From positions 49,215,627 through 49,279,626 of the forward strand of contig NC_092686.1 in the NCBI RefSeq assembly GCF_964275005.1: a stretch of DNA of 64,000 nucleotides. The letters run 5' to 3'. A program made the position numbers and the translations under genes. Positions within the stretch are counted from its first letter, which is position 1; the number at the start of each line of letters is the position of its first letter. This stretch comes from Diadema setosum (taxonomy: Eukaryota; Echinodermata; Echinoidea; Diadematoida; Diadematidae). The notes under the pieces are model-generated. The model was not told where the DNA came from. It did not search any database and saw nothing but the letters and a program-made list of their open reading frames with translations. Positions 10,736-21,758 of the stretch are shown here, in pieces.

Positions 10736-13700
10736 ATATATTGTAGTTTGTTCATTGAGTGACTTCTATGAGAAATTCACATTCCCAGAAACCATCAATT
10801 TTCTTAGAACCACTCATGGAAAATAGACCTGACTAGCAGACCTCACTTCTTGATATCTTCTTGTAAATATCATCATTTCGTGTATCGTTCAGCTTAAGGG
10901 AAGAGGTTTATGATGTCCAAAGAACAAAGCCATATTTTCTGAGTTTTTATATAATATTTATTATACGCCTTTTATTTCAACCTATAAATTTTGTCAGCAG
11001 ATTGGTACCCTCAAGTTTTTAGGGCAGACCCTGGTTTGCATGTGTTTTGAAATGTATCCGGAGATTACAACGTTTTCTTTTCAGACATTCTTGTGTTTGG
11101 CCTCGTCGTTATTTCGCCCGATCAAATAAACAACAAAGACAAGTAAAATACTGGTGTGTAAAATTACGTCTATCATGTCTCTCTCGACGTTGCGTATGAA
11201 CGACCTTCCGCGTCTGTATTGTACTGTTGTGCTTGATCATTGCATTGACTATTCTGTGTGTGCTAATTAATTAAGCTTTACTCTTAATCGAGTCATTCAA
11301 ATGCATACATTTCAAATAGAAATGTGCCTCAATACACGGGAAATTAAAGCAGAATACCCAAAGGTAGTCATTATGCAAGAATTTTTCTCTCGTTCACACT
11401 CATTCCCATTCTTTGACGTTCTTAGAAACAGTTGGTACAATGATTGCAATCAGTAGTGTGACCCAAACATATCTCTTTTCATATTCCCTAGTATATTGCA
11501 AGTGTAAAATAAACGCCTGTACATTGTTAGTGACGTTCATTTGCTCTTCATGAACAAAATATTTAATCTTTATTTTTTATAATGTCCACCTGCATAGTGG
11601 ATTTAATTTTGTCAGAAATTAGGTATCAACCTCATGATATATACCACAGTTTTTCCCGTATATTTCTAAACTTCTTCCGCTCAATCTTATACAGATTTGT
11701 ATTTTAATTTACTCCCGAGAAAGCTGGAGTATCCAAATCCTGGTTTCAAATTCCCTTTTTGTCGATCATGATTGCTGAAAGATGAATTTTTTTTTTTCTC
11801 GGATACGTGTGCAGCGAGTGTGACAGATGAATTCGAATTAGTGGCATATACCTGCAGCACAGCTTTGAGCAGGAGTCTGGGCCACTGCCAGTTTCTCTCT
11901 CTGTTTTCTTCTCTCCCTCCCCCTCCCCCCCCTCTCTCTCTTTCTCACTTTACGCCTCTCCCAATCTCCCTCTTTGCTGGTCTCCCATTTTCTCTCTTTT
12001 GCACTTTGTACCACTTCATCCTCCTGTCTCAAGCATGAGCAAGGCTAATTCCTATGTCAAGACTTTTTAGTTGCCACGCCAACGCATATTGATTTATAAT
12101 TCCAGCTTCTGGTAGGAGTCTCGCTTCTAACTCCCTCTCGCACTCGGTTCCTAATCTCCTTCTGTCCCTGTCTCTCCTTATCTATTTATTCCTTCTCCCA
12201 CTCCCTGCTCTCTTAGAAGTGGTATCCTTGAAGCAATTCAATTTATCATGTTTGAGAAGAAATGACATTTTAGGTATTTTGTAAGTGTCATTGTGTAAGG
12301 TGTTAAAAAATTCCAGTAATGCTTATGCTCCACGGGAAGGCACCATATAACGCTTCCATCAAAATGCAGTGAAAAAGAGCAATAGAGGATAAAATGCATA
12401 GAAACTGCAGCCATAAAAGAATGGAAATACATTCAGCAATTAAAAGAAAGATGTTTACAAATCTAGCACTTCCTCACTTCCCTCTTTACTGCCGTTCCTC
12501 AGAATAATATGGCTTCCATGAATGATGGAATTTCGCGTCAAAAGAATGTATTGCGAGAGTGAAAGCGGTATATACAATACAGGTGTACTTACATCTTCAT
12601 TATAGTCTACGTGAAGACTCCACAACGCCTCGAGAGAAAAAAAATAGCAGTAAACGAGGATTTAGCGAATGGACATCAAAACACAAGAGTAATGAACATA
12701 CAAATAAAATTACTTTGTTAGAGAGAGAGCGAGAGAGAGAGAGAGAAAAAAAAGATGGGGAGGGGGGGGGGGCTGAAATTATTTTGAGGCTTTCATTAGC
12801 CAAATAGTCATACATGTATTTTCTTCTTTCATGAGACCTAACGCGTCAAATATGAATAATGCATGCTTGAGAAAAATTTGCATGAAAACATGATTCATTT
12901 CTACCAATTCTACCGATAGTCGAAAAGCAAGCATTCAGCTCTCCCGACTTAGCATTAGACAATGGACTCATCTGCACCATTGAATTCACACAAAATAACC
13001 GAAGTGCTGCAGTGAGTGTTGTTCGGGGGGGGGGGGGAGGTATTTACAGATAATGCTGTATGCGATGGAAAACCCTTTGTTATCATTTATTTAGAATAAG
13101 CTATGAGACATAACCAAAACATTGAAGACTAATATCGTGAGTATGCTCAGGCTGCACGCAGTCCAATGGCTATGGGAAGTCAACATTACAAAATGATACA
13201 CATTTTGATAATAAGTACCTCAAACTGATTTCACTGTTTTCATTCCTCTCTACATTACATACATTTTGTTTACGCGTATAAGTCCTTCACCACTGACAGG
13301 GTTTTGAAGTTTTTGAAGGGGGAGGTGAAGTAATTTAGAAAGAGAGAGTCCATCACTTTTATGAATGTACTTGCGCTTCTAGCATTTTAAAGGTCTAAGT
13401 GCAGGGCACAAAGTCGTCTTTTTCGGGGGGGGGGGCTAGGAAGGTTTTTTTGGTCCGTTTCTCCCAACATTCCGCTGATGAACACCTTTGCTCTAGTTAG
13501 CTGCATGGTCAGGCAAGCTCATGATCATGTGCTAATTTAAGACCTTAGTCACAACCGAACCGTCAGTAACAATCTCTTTTACCCCCTCCCTTCATGTTTG
13601 TGTAAATTCCTTGAAGCATGAAGGCCATTGTTATCTGCCAAGTTGGGCATGTCGGGAGAGCTAACTGGCTCCTTATTTATTATCTATCTATCTTTAGAGG

Positions 13701-14440
13701 AACTTTATGCCCACAGATGCTGAATCAAGTCAAGTAATCAGGGAAAGGCACTGAATACTTCTTCAGTATGCAGTCAATTTACACTATGGAGTGCTTGTGT
13801 CAGTCGAGTCGAGACGAGAGAAAAAACACAAGGCACTGTTGACATTGGCCACAGCCTTTCACTGCAATTGATGAATTGATAGCGGCAAGATCAGACGTCT
13901 AGCGTTCTGGCATTCGCACTTGACAAATCCACTCTGAGAGAAGCGCCGTAACTCTCGTCTTATTTTAGATACCAAGAATCTCCCTAGCAGAAAGAAAAAA
14001 ACAAAATATTGCACACAACATTTCTTTCGAACTAAGACACGCAAATCTCAAATCCAAAGCTTACTGACATAACAAAACAGTGACTGTTTTGGATGACGTG
14101 AAACAGGTGTAGAAGGAGTGACAGAGAGGGAGAGGGGAGAGAGAAAACCAGTGAAACCATACAGCCTGTGCAATAAGGGATGCACTCAACCCAAGGTATA
14201 ATAACCTGTCTAGCAACTCATATTTCTCAGCTACAGCAAGAAAGACACACCCACTGTTTGTGGGATATTCTTCATTTGAAATTCATTCGATGTTATAGGC
14301 TCTTCTTCACAATGAAATCAATTCGAACGAGAATAAGCAACATGTTCTTCTCATCTGTGATGCTGAATATTTTTTTTTTTTAAAGACATACAACACAATA
14401 TTTATGAGGTTTTTTTTCTGCAAATAAAACCATGTACTAG
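10736..14440. other. 3.7 kb non-coding stretch with simple repeats
   Basis: No supported gene. It contains a CT-rich tract (about 11895-12035), a GA/A/G compound microsatellite (12721-12772), poly-G runs near 13025 and 13426, and a GA-rich patch near 14118-14145. Short open frames here are by-products of these tracts. Confidence 0.5.
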
Positions 14441-14449
14441 TATACAAAA

Positions 14450-15230
14450 ATGATGTATCACTGTCATTAGGTTTTTGACATAACTCCATACAGAGATAGA
14501 CAGATCCAGACAAAAAAAGTACATGATAAAAACATAGACACCTCAACTAGATGACCGTGGGAGGTTCAATTCCGGCGGGACCCTATTGATAACCTAAGGG
14601 TCTTACTACTGGTGTCGGTCTCAGTGTCTCATTAAGGTACATTTGAATTATAATCTTCAGTGATAATGTTTCTCCATAGCGAAAAAAAAAAGAATCTCGG
14701 ATAAGAGTTTTGTGCAGGATAACATGATATTTAGAATAAAGAGGTTAGCTGATATTCCTGCATTTTGTTTTGCACATTATTTTTACCGAGTAGTGGGGTT
14801 AATTCATTCAGTTGCAAATACTAACCTTCAAATCAAACTTATTTCTCCATTCTAATTGCAAAATTATTTACCCTTCTACAGAGCAGTATCAACTGGATAT
14901 TGTACCACCACACTGCTCACCATAACACCAGATTCCATATTTTCGGTACTTTATATCATGTGGAAAGAAGGAAAAGAATGTGTGCATTGTGTCACGGTCA
15001 TTAGGTTCTTGACATAACTGCAAATAAATACAGAGACAGACAGATACAAGACTTCAACCTGGATGACCGTGGCAGGTTTAATTCCTACCGGGCTCTATTG
15101 ATAACCGAAGGGTTTTACTGGTGTAGTGTCTCATTAAAATGCATCATCATCTGACAATGTTCCTGCATATAGCTATTAAGAAAATACACTCCCATATAGT
15201 AGTATAATGCAGGGTAATGTTAAATTATGC
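14450..15230 (+). repeat. Diverged tandem duplication, period 534 bp, with a tRNA-like B box
   Basis: About 14450-14760 is repeated at about 14980-15230. Shared blocks are CATTAGGTT(T/C)TTGACATAACT, GATGACCGTGG and TTGATAACC. Both copies hold a sequence like the polymerase III B box (GGTTCAATTCC in the first, GGTTTAATTCC in the second), and the second can form a T-arm-like stem (GGCAGG against CCTACC). I could not find a matching A box or a full cloverleaf, so a tRNA-derived SINE is only a possibility. Confidence 0.55.
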
Positions 15231-18200
15231 CTGTTAGATTAACACCTAATTATTGTATCATAATAGTGTAAACTAGAAGAATGAGAAAATGATAATGCTC
15301 TAATGATCTGTGTTTACACATGATAAACAAGACAAGAATACCTCGAACAAATTCAAAACCCTAAAAACCTTTACCATCAAAACCAAAATAGCCCCACATA
15401 TTAAAACCCTAGTAACCCCATATTCAAAACCCTAATAGCCCTAACTCTAAAATCCCTAATACCCCGAACAAATTCAAAACCCTAAAAAACTAATCCTTCA
15501 AATCCCTAATAAATCCGCACTCTAAAACCCTGGTGACCCCATATTCAAATTCCTAATAACCTTCAATCCTCCAAACCCTAATACCCCGAACAAATTAAAA
15601 ATCCTAAAAACCTACAGGGGACCTACCCTCAAAACCCTAATAACCCCGCACTGTAAAACCCTACTAACCCTATATTCAAATCCCCCAATAACCCCAACCC
15701 TCAAAAACTAATACCCCAAACAAATTCAAAACCCTCAAAACATTCACTCTAAAAACCCTAATATCCCCACTCTGAAAACTGTACTAACCCAAACAAATTC
15801 AAAACCCTCAAAACTCTAATAACCCCTCCCCAATTTAAAACCCTAGTAACCCCATATTCAAAACCCTAACAAGCCCAACCCTCAAAACCCTAATACCCTA
15901 ATAACCCCGACCCTGAAAACCCTAATAACCCAAAGAAATTCAAAACCCTTATAACCAAAACCCTGAAATCCCAAATACCCCGAACAAATTCAAAACCCTA
16001 AAAACCTATACCATCAAAACCCTAATAACCCCACACATTAACACCCTAGTAACCCCATATTCAAAACCCTAATAACCCTAACTCTCAAAACCATAATACC
16101 CCGAACAAATTCAAAACCCTAAAAACCTATACCATCAAAACCCTAATAACCCCGCACTATAAAACCCTAGTAAACCTATATTCAAAACAATAATAACCCC
16201 TAACCTTAAAACCTTCATACCCCGAACAAATTAAAAACCCTAAACACCTATACCCTCAAAACCCTAATAACCCCGCACTATAAAACCCTAGTAACCCTAT
16301 ATTCAAATCCCCCAATAACCCCAACCCTCAAAACCCTAATACCGAGAACAAATTCAAAACCCTCAAAACATTCACTCTCAAAACCATAATATCCCCACTC
16401 TGAAAACTGTACTAACCCAAACAAATTCAAAACCCTCAAAACCCTAACCCCTCCCCAATTTAAAAGCCTAGTAACCCCATATTCAAAACCCTAACAACCC
16501 CAACCCTCAAAACCCTAATACCCTAATAACCCCGACCCTGAAAACCCTAATAACCACAAGAAATTCAAAACCCTTATAACCATAACCCTGAAAACCCTAA
16601 TATCCCAAAACAAATTCAAAACCCTAAAAACCTATACCATCAAAACAATAATAACCCCACACATTAACACTCTAGTAACCCCATATTCAAAACCCTAATA
16701 ACCCTAACTCTCAAAACCCTAATACCCTGAACAAATTCAAAAATCTAAAAACCTACACCCTCAAAACCCTAATAACCCCGCACTATAAAACCCTAGTAAC
16801 CCTATATTCAAAACCCTAATAACCCCTAACCTTAAAACTTTCATACCCCGAACAAATTCAAAACCCTAAACACCTATACCCTCAAAACCCTAATAACCCC
16901 GAACTATTAAACCCTAGTAACCCTATATTCAAAACCCCAATAACCTAAACCCTCAAAACCCTAATACCCCGAACAAATTCAAAACCCTAAAAACCTATAC
17001 CATCAAAACCCTAATAACCCCACAGTAAAACCCTAGTAACCCCATATTCAAAACCCTAATAACCCTAACTCTCAAAACCATAATACCCCGAACAAATTCA
17101 AAACCCTAAAAACCTATACCATCAAAACCCTAATAACCCCACAGTAAAACCCTAGTCACCCCATATTCAAAAACCTAATAACCCTAACTCTCAAAACCCT
17201 AATACCCCGAACAAATTAAAAACCCTAAAAACCTATACCATCAAAACCCTAATAACCCCACACTATAAAACCCTAGTAACCCTATATTCAAATCCCTAAT
17301 AACCCCTAACCTTAAAACCTTCATACCCCGAATAAATTAAAAACCCTAAACACCTATACCCTCAAAACCCTAATAACCCCACACTATAAAACCCTAGTAA
17401 CCCTATATTCAAATCCCCCAATAACCCCAACCCTCAAAACAATAATACCCCGAACAAATTCAAAACCCTCAAAACATTCACTCTCAAAACCCTAATATCC
17501 CCACTCTGAAAACTACACTAACCCAAACAAATTCAAAACCCTCAAAACCCTAATAACCCCTCCCCAATTTAAAATCCTAGTAACCCCATATTAAAAACCC
17601 TAACAACCCAAACCCTCCAAACCCTAATACCCTAATAACCCCGACCCTGAAAACCCTAATAACCACAAGAAATTCAAAACCCTTATAACCAAAACCCTGA
17701 AAACCCTAATACCCCGAACAAATTCAAAACCCTAAAAACCTATACCATCAAAACCCTAATAACCCCACAGTAAAACCCTAGTCAACCCATATTCAAAACC
17801 CTAATAACCCTAACTCTCAAAACCCTAATATCCCGAACAAATTCAAAACCCTAAAAACATATACCCTCAAAACCCTAATAACCCCGCACTATTAAACCCT
17901 AGTAACCCTATATTCAAAACCCTAATAACCCCTAACCTTAAAACTTTCATACCCCGAACAAATTCAAAACCCTAAACACCTATACCCTCAAAACCCTAAT
18001 AACCCCGAACTATTAAACCCTAGTAACCCTATATTCAAAACCCCAATAACCTAAACCCTCAAAACCCTAATACCCCGAACAAATTCAAAACCCTCAAAAC
18101 ATGCAACCTCAAAACCCTAATAACCCCACACATTAAAACCCTAGTAACCCCATATTCAAAACCCTAATTTCATTTTTTTTTTCATTTTTATTGTTTCTGT

Positions 18201-18831
18201 ATGGCACAATATAATCAACTCTGATCACTTTCAGAGATAAACATATGATTCATAATAATTCATGGCTGATTTTGCACATGACAGGTAATCAAATCTTAGT
18301 GACAAAGAACAAAGACATAATGATAATAAACAAAAAGTCAAGGTACCATACAGGAGGATCCCCAGTAAGCCGAGCTTGATATTGGGGCCTCATACACAGA
18401 TAAATGAATAAACAGTTTCAACCAACTGTCGGTTCACTTAACTACAACAAGACAAACTAGTTTTACACAACAAAAACAGTTACGTAACAAAACATACACG
18501 GACATGTACGCAGGTGATGCTAAGAAAGACAAATAAAGAAGAAGGGGACAGCGATAATGAAAGATGGTGAGAAAGAACAGGAGACAGAGAGAAATAGAAA
18601 AACTCCTCGTTCGCTGTACAATAACACACTGTGCAGATACAACACTATTGCAGGTGCATACACCCTGTTGCCAGGTAACGGCTGGGTGTAGCAACGTACG
18701 GACCAGTTACATCTGTATATAAAAATAGAGAAACATTCTATGGCATGCCTACAACAGAAGGCAGAGTACAACATAGAATGAAGATGCTTCAAGTAACAAA
18801 AGAAATTCATGTTCTGGATATGTTAATTAAG

Positions 18832-19140
18832 TCACTGATATTTAGCAACAAGCATATGTTTAACAAATCTTTTGAAGGAACCAATCGTGCGAATTGCACG
18901 GGACTGAGATGGTAAAGAATTCCATACGTCTGGGCCAGTGTGCCGAATTGATTTTTTAGCTAAACAAGTTCTGGGATTTATAAGATGAATATTGGAGGCA
19001 TTTCTTGTAGGGTAGGAGTGGATTTGTTTATTGAGTTGGAAAATATTCATGAAATAAGAAGGTAAACACTGAATGTTGTAGCGAAACATGAAGGCAGCAG
19101 TCTGTAAAAAATTAATGTCATCAATTTTCAGAATTCTATG
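18832..19140 (-). pseudogene. LINE ORF2, C-terminal remnant of the reverse-transcriptase protein
   Basis: On the minus strand, in a different frame from the endonuclease, the sequence reads HTDPIFQKHRILKIDD, then a block with FMFRYNIQCLPSYF, then SYPTRNASNIHL, then SIRHTGPDVWNSLP. This order is characteristic of the end of L2/CR1-like ORF2 proteins (the Y-x-T-R and G-P-x-x-W-N-S-L-P motifs). It follows the endonuclease stop by about 35 bases, which marks the deletion. The rest of the 3' region (18179-18831) is untranslated and ends in A-rich sequence. Confidence 0.8.
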
Positions 19141-19174
19141 CTTTTGAAATATTGGGTCTGTGTGAGCTCTATAA

Positions 19175-20320
19175 TCAGTCCCTTATTATTTCTGTCAATC
19201 TATTTCTATATTTCTTATATCTGTCAAAACATTCTAAATCAAATCTATTATCTATATGCAATTTATATAACATATTCCGTCTCTTAATTGACCTCAGAAT
19301 ACCATTCGTGATCCACGGGTGCTTTTTCTTCTGTTTAACATTCATTTCTTTTAAAGGCATATTCTTATCAAAATAATATAAAAATTTATTCAGAAAACAA
19401 TCATAGGCAGAATCAACTTCCTCGCATGCAAAAACGTCTCTCCAAGTTTCTACTGCCAAATCATTTTTCAATCTATTAATTGAATCAGAAGTTATTTTAC
19501 GTTTAACATATTTGGCAGACTGAGAAAATCTTTTTGAAATCAAATTGGTAAAGATCAAAAAGATTGGAAGATGATCAGATATATCAGCATAAAATATACC
19601 TGACTTTGATATATCTCGTTGCATATTAATAAAAATGTTGTCTATCAGAGAAGCTGACTGAGGTGTAATTCTTGTCGGTTTATCAATTGTATTATAAAAT
19701 GAATGTGATAATAAAATATTAAGAAAGGTTGAAGTTGAGTCATTTTCAGTTGCCAGATCAATATTGAAATCACCCATTAAACAGCACATCTTATTGGAAG
19801 AGTTAATTTTCCTAAGCAGGGTTTCTAAGTCCTCAAAAAATAATTCCAGGTTTGTATTTGGAGGTCTGTAAATTACACATATGATAAAAGAGTTACCAGG
19901 TGTTACATCAACTTGAATAGAGAGTATTTCGGCACTGGATAAAGAAAATGTCAAATCATTTCTAATTTTGGGGACCAATGAATGGGTAACATAAAAACCA
20001 ACACCTCCACCTCTACCACATTTTCTGTCAGCACGAATAAATTTATAACCATCAAGGTTTACAAGATCAGGAGATGTATCATTCAACCACGTTTCTGTTA
20101 CCCCAATGATAGAAAAATTTAACTGTATGGAGGACAGAAAATGAGAAAAATCATCAAAATTTTTTACTATGCTACGAGTATTAACATGTAATAAGCTTAA
20201 ATCGGAAGATACAGTATAATCTGACATTTGATGGTAAAATTCGTGAGGTAGAAAATATCTGCAGTTGCCATCTATATCAAATTGTTGATCATTTGTGTTA
20301 TCATTAAACATAGTGAACAT
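19175..20320 (-). CDS. LINE ORF2, apurinic-like endonuclease domain only (truncated)
   Basis: 381 residues. The endonuclease/exonuclease/phosphatase fold motifs are all visible: N47 (LHVNTRS), E76 (VTETWL), Y151 (IYRPPN), D184 and N186 (GDFNID), D227 (SLIDNIF), and S248-D249-H250 (ISDHLPIF). The domain nicks target DNA to prime reverse transcription. After it comes the linker typical of L2/CR1-like ORF2 (HPWITNGIL, SIKRRNMLYK, YKKYRNRL), and the frame then closes at the deletion junction. A full ORF2 of this type is about 900-1000 residues, so well over half is missing. As it stands it would give an endonuclease without reverse transcriptase. Confidence 0.85.
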   Translation of the reverse strand: MFTMFNDNTNDQQFDIDGNCRYFLPHEFYHQMSDYTVSSDLSLLHVNTRSIVKNFDDFSHFLSSIQLNFSIIGVTETWLNDTSPDLVNLDGYKFIRADRKCGRGGGVGFYVTHSLVPKIRNDLTFSLSSAEILSIQVDVTPGNSFIICVIYRPPNTNLELFFEDLETLLRKINSSNKMCCLMGDFNIDLATENDSTSTFLNILLSHSFYNTIDKPTRITPQSASLIDNIFINMQRDISKSGIFYADISDHLPIFLIFTNLISKRFSQSAKYVKRKITSDSINRLKNDLAVETWRDVFACEEVDSAYDCFLNKFLYYFDKNMPLKEMNVKQKKKHPWITNGILRSIKRRNMLYKLHIDNRFDLECFDRYKKYRNRLTEIIRD

Positions 20321-20786
20321 GGGATATCAATGACTTATCAGTTATCGAAGTACAGATGTAACGAAAGCATGGCTTTGGTACATAGAATCGAACGAGGAGG
20401 AAGTAAGAGGTATAGGAGAAGGATGCATCACAAGGCACATGAACTAGACTTACAATACAAGTAGAAACATAATATATCGTCAACATGTAATTATAAAGTA
20501 TGATAGAATGAATTGTTCCTCTCCACTTTGTACAGAAACAGCGTAAAGATAAGTACAAGGACTGTGTGGCTACTCCATGTTAGGTTATACAGAATAGAAG
20601 CAATTCAGAGTAAAGCGTACAAAGAATGCAAAAGGGCTGAGAAGAGCAACAGTGTGAATGCAAGACACAGGCAAAGAAGGGCAGACAAGCATACAGATGT
20701 TACGAAGGAATGCACGTTCTACTCAATAATGCATAACAAAAGCATTGGGAAATTGAGGTGGCTTAAAGCTACATTGCACTAATGAG

Positions 20787-21626
20787 TCAAAAGTCATAGG
20801 GGATACCGTTGTAGGTGCGCCATTTCCCTGCAAAGAAACGTAATTTGGTCCCTTTCGCGTACAACTCCTTCACTTCTTTCCCCCACTTTTTCTTCTCCTC
20901 CAGGTCAGGCTTCGTGAGATCGTCGATGACGTAGAACGACTCCCTTGCGAGATTTTTCCGTGCATTTTTCATGATCTCAACTTTCTCACGATACGACAAC
21001 ATTTTCACCAGAATGTGCCTTGGTCGATCATTAGCTTTCCTGCCGTCGCGATGAGCTCGCTCAACTTTCGTATCCATGCCAAACTTCTCCGCGATGATTT
21101 TCTCCACAATCTTAGGGCAATCCTCCCGGGCGTTATCCTTGGCTTCAGGGACGCCGACGATGCGGAAGTTGTTCCTCCTGGAGAAGCGTTCGGCCTTGTT
21201 TACCTCAACTGCATGGCGGCTTAGCTGATCCTTCATGGATGAAACTTCTTTTTCCATTGCTGCTACCCTTTCCTCCAGGTGTTTGTTTCTCTTTTCCAGT
21301 TCGTCGGCTCTAGCACTCTGATACTCCACAGCCTTTTCCACATTCTGTATGCGATCAATGAGTGAGTCGACCGCTCTCTTGATCATTCGTTCGAAATCGG
21401 CGGTTGCAGCTTTAAAGTAGTCGTTAATAGACTGTGTAGAGAGTTCAGGTGCTTTCTGCTGCTCAGGCGTATCGGGGATCTCATCAACGTCAGAACGGGC
21501 AGCTTCCCCGACAGCAGTGGCGCCAAATCCTGTCCCAGACGAACTGTCGTCGCTACAGGTGCCGCCATCTTCCAAATCCAGCAGTTTCCCACGTTTTGGA
21601 TACCTTTTGCGTCCGTCCTTGCTCAT
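20787..21626 (-). CDS. LINE ORF1 protein (coiled coil plus RRM-like, L1-ORF1p type)
   Basis: The 279-residue frame is intact. Residues 1-60 are basic then Ser/Asp-rich. Residues about 76-147 form a long heptad-patterned coiled coil (DRIQNVEKAVEYQ, LEKRNKHLEERVAAMEKEV), which in this family trimerises. An RRM-like domain follows from about residue 150 (RRNNFRIVGVPE) and a C-terminal domain contains VERAHRDGR and RPRHILVKM, the usual signature of ORF1p nucleic-acid chaperones. The protein binds its own RNA to form the retrotransposition particle. It is followed by the endonuclease frame on the same strand. The intact frame contrasts with the gutted ORF2 and suggests a fairly young insertion or supply in trans. 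Confidence 0.85.
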   Translation of the reverse strand: MSKDGRKRYPKRGKLLDLEDGGTCSDDSSSGTGFGATAVGEAARSDVDEIPDTPEQQKAPELSTQSINDYFKAATADFERMIKRAVDSLIDRIQNVEKAVEYQSARADELEKRNKHLEERVAAMEKEVSSMKDQLSRHAVEVNKAERFSRRNNFRIVGVPEAKDNAREDCPKIVEKIIAEKFGMDTKVERAHRDGRKANDRPRHILVKMLSYREKVEIMKNARKNLARESFYVIDDLTKPDLEEKKKWGKEVKELYAKGTKLRFFAGKWRTYNGIPYDF

Positions 21627-21750
21627 GGTGGAATTAGCAGATGATTATATGATAATAAATCCAGGTAAGTATTCCGAGAAATTAGGCTAAATCCAGGAAA
21701 TGGAATCTAAAAGTGGAGAGGACGATTCGCGTGTCTACCAATGACGAGGC

Positions 21751-21758
21751 GCCATCTT
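21751..21758 (-). promoter_or_regulatory. YY1-like site at the first bases of the LINE
   Basis: On the LINE strand the element opens with a run of A and then AAGATGGCGCC, matching the YY1 consensus AAGATGGC. Mammalian L1 carries a YY1 site in the same place and orientation, where it sets the transcription start. The position here is seen directly; the function is inferred. Confidence 0.45.

Noticed and set aside
14560-14590. tRNA gene
   Set aside because: Only a B-box-like sequence; no acceptor stem, A box or anticodon arm could be drawn.
18434-18810. Coding frames in the LINE 3' region
   Set aside because: They overlap the untranslated tail of the element and lack LINE protein motifs.
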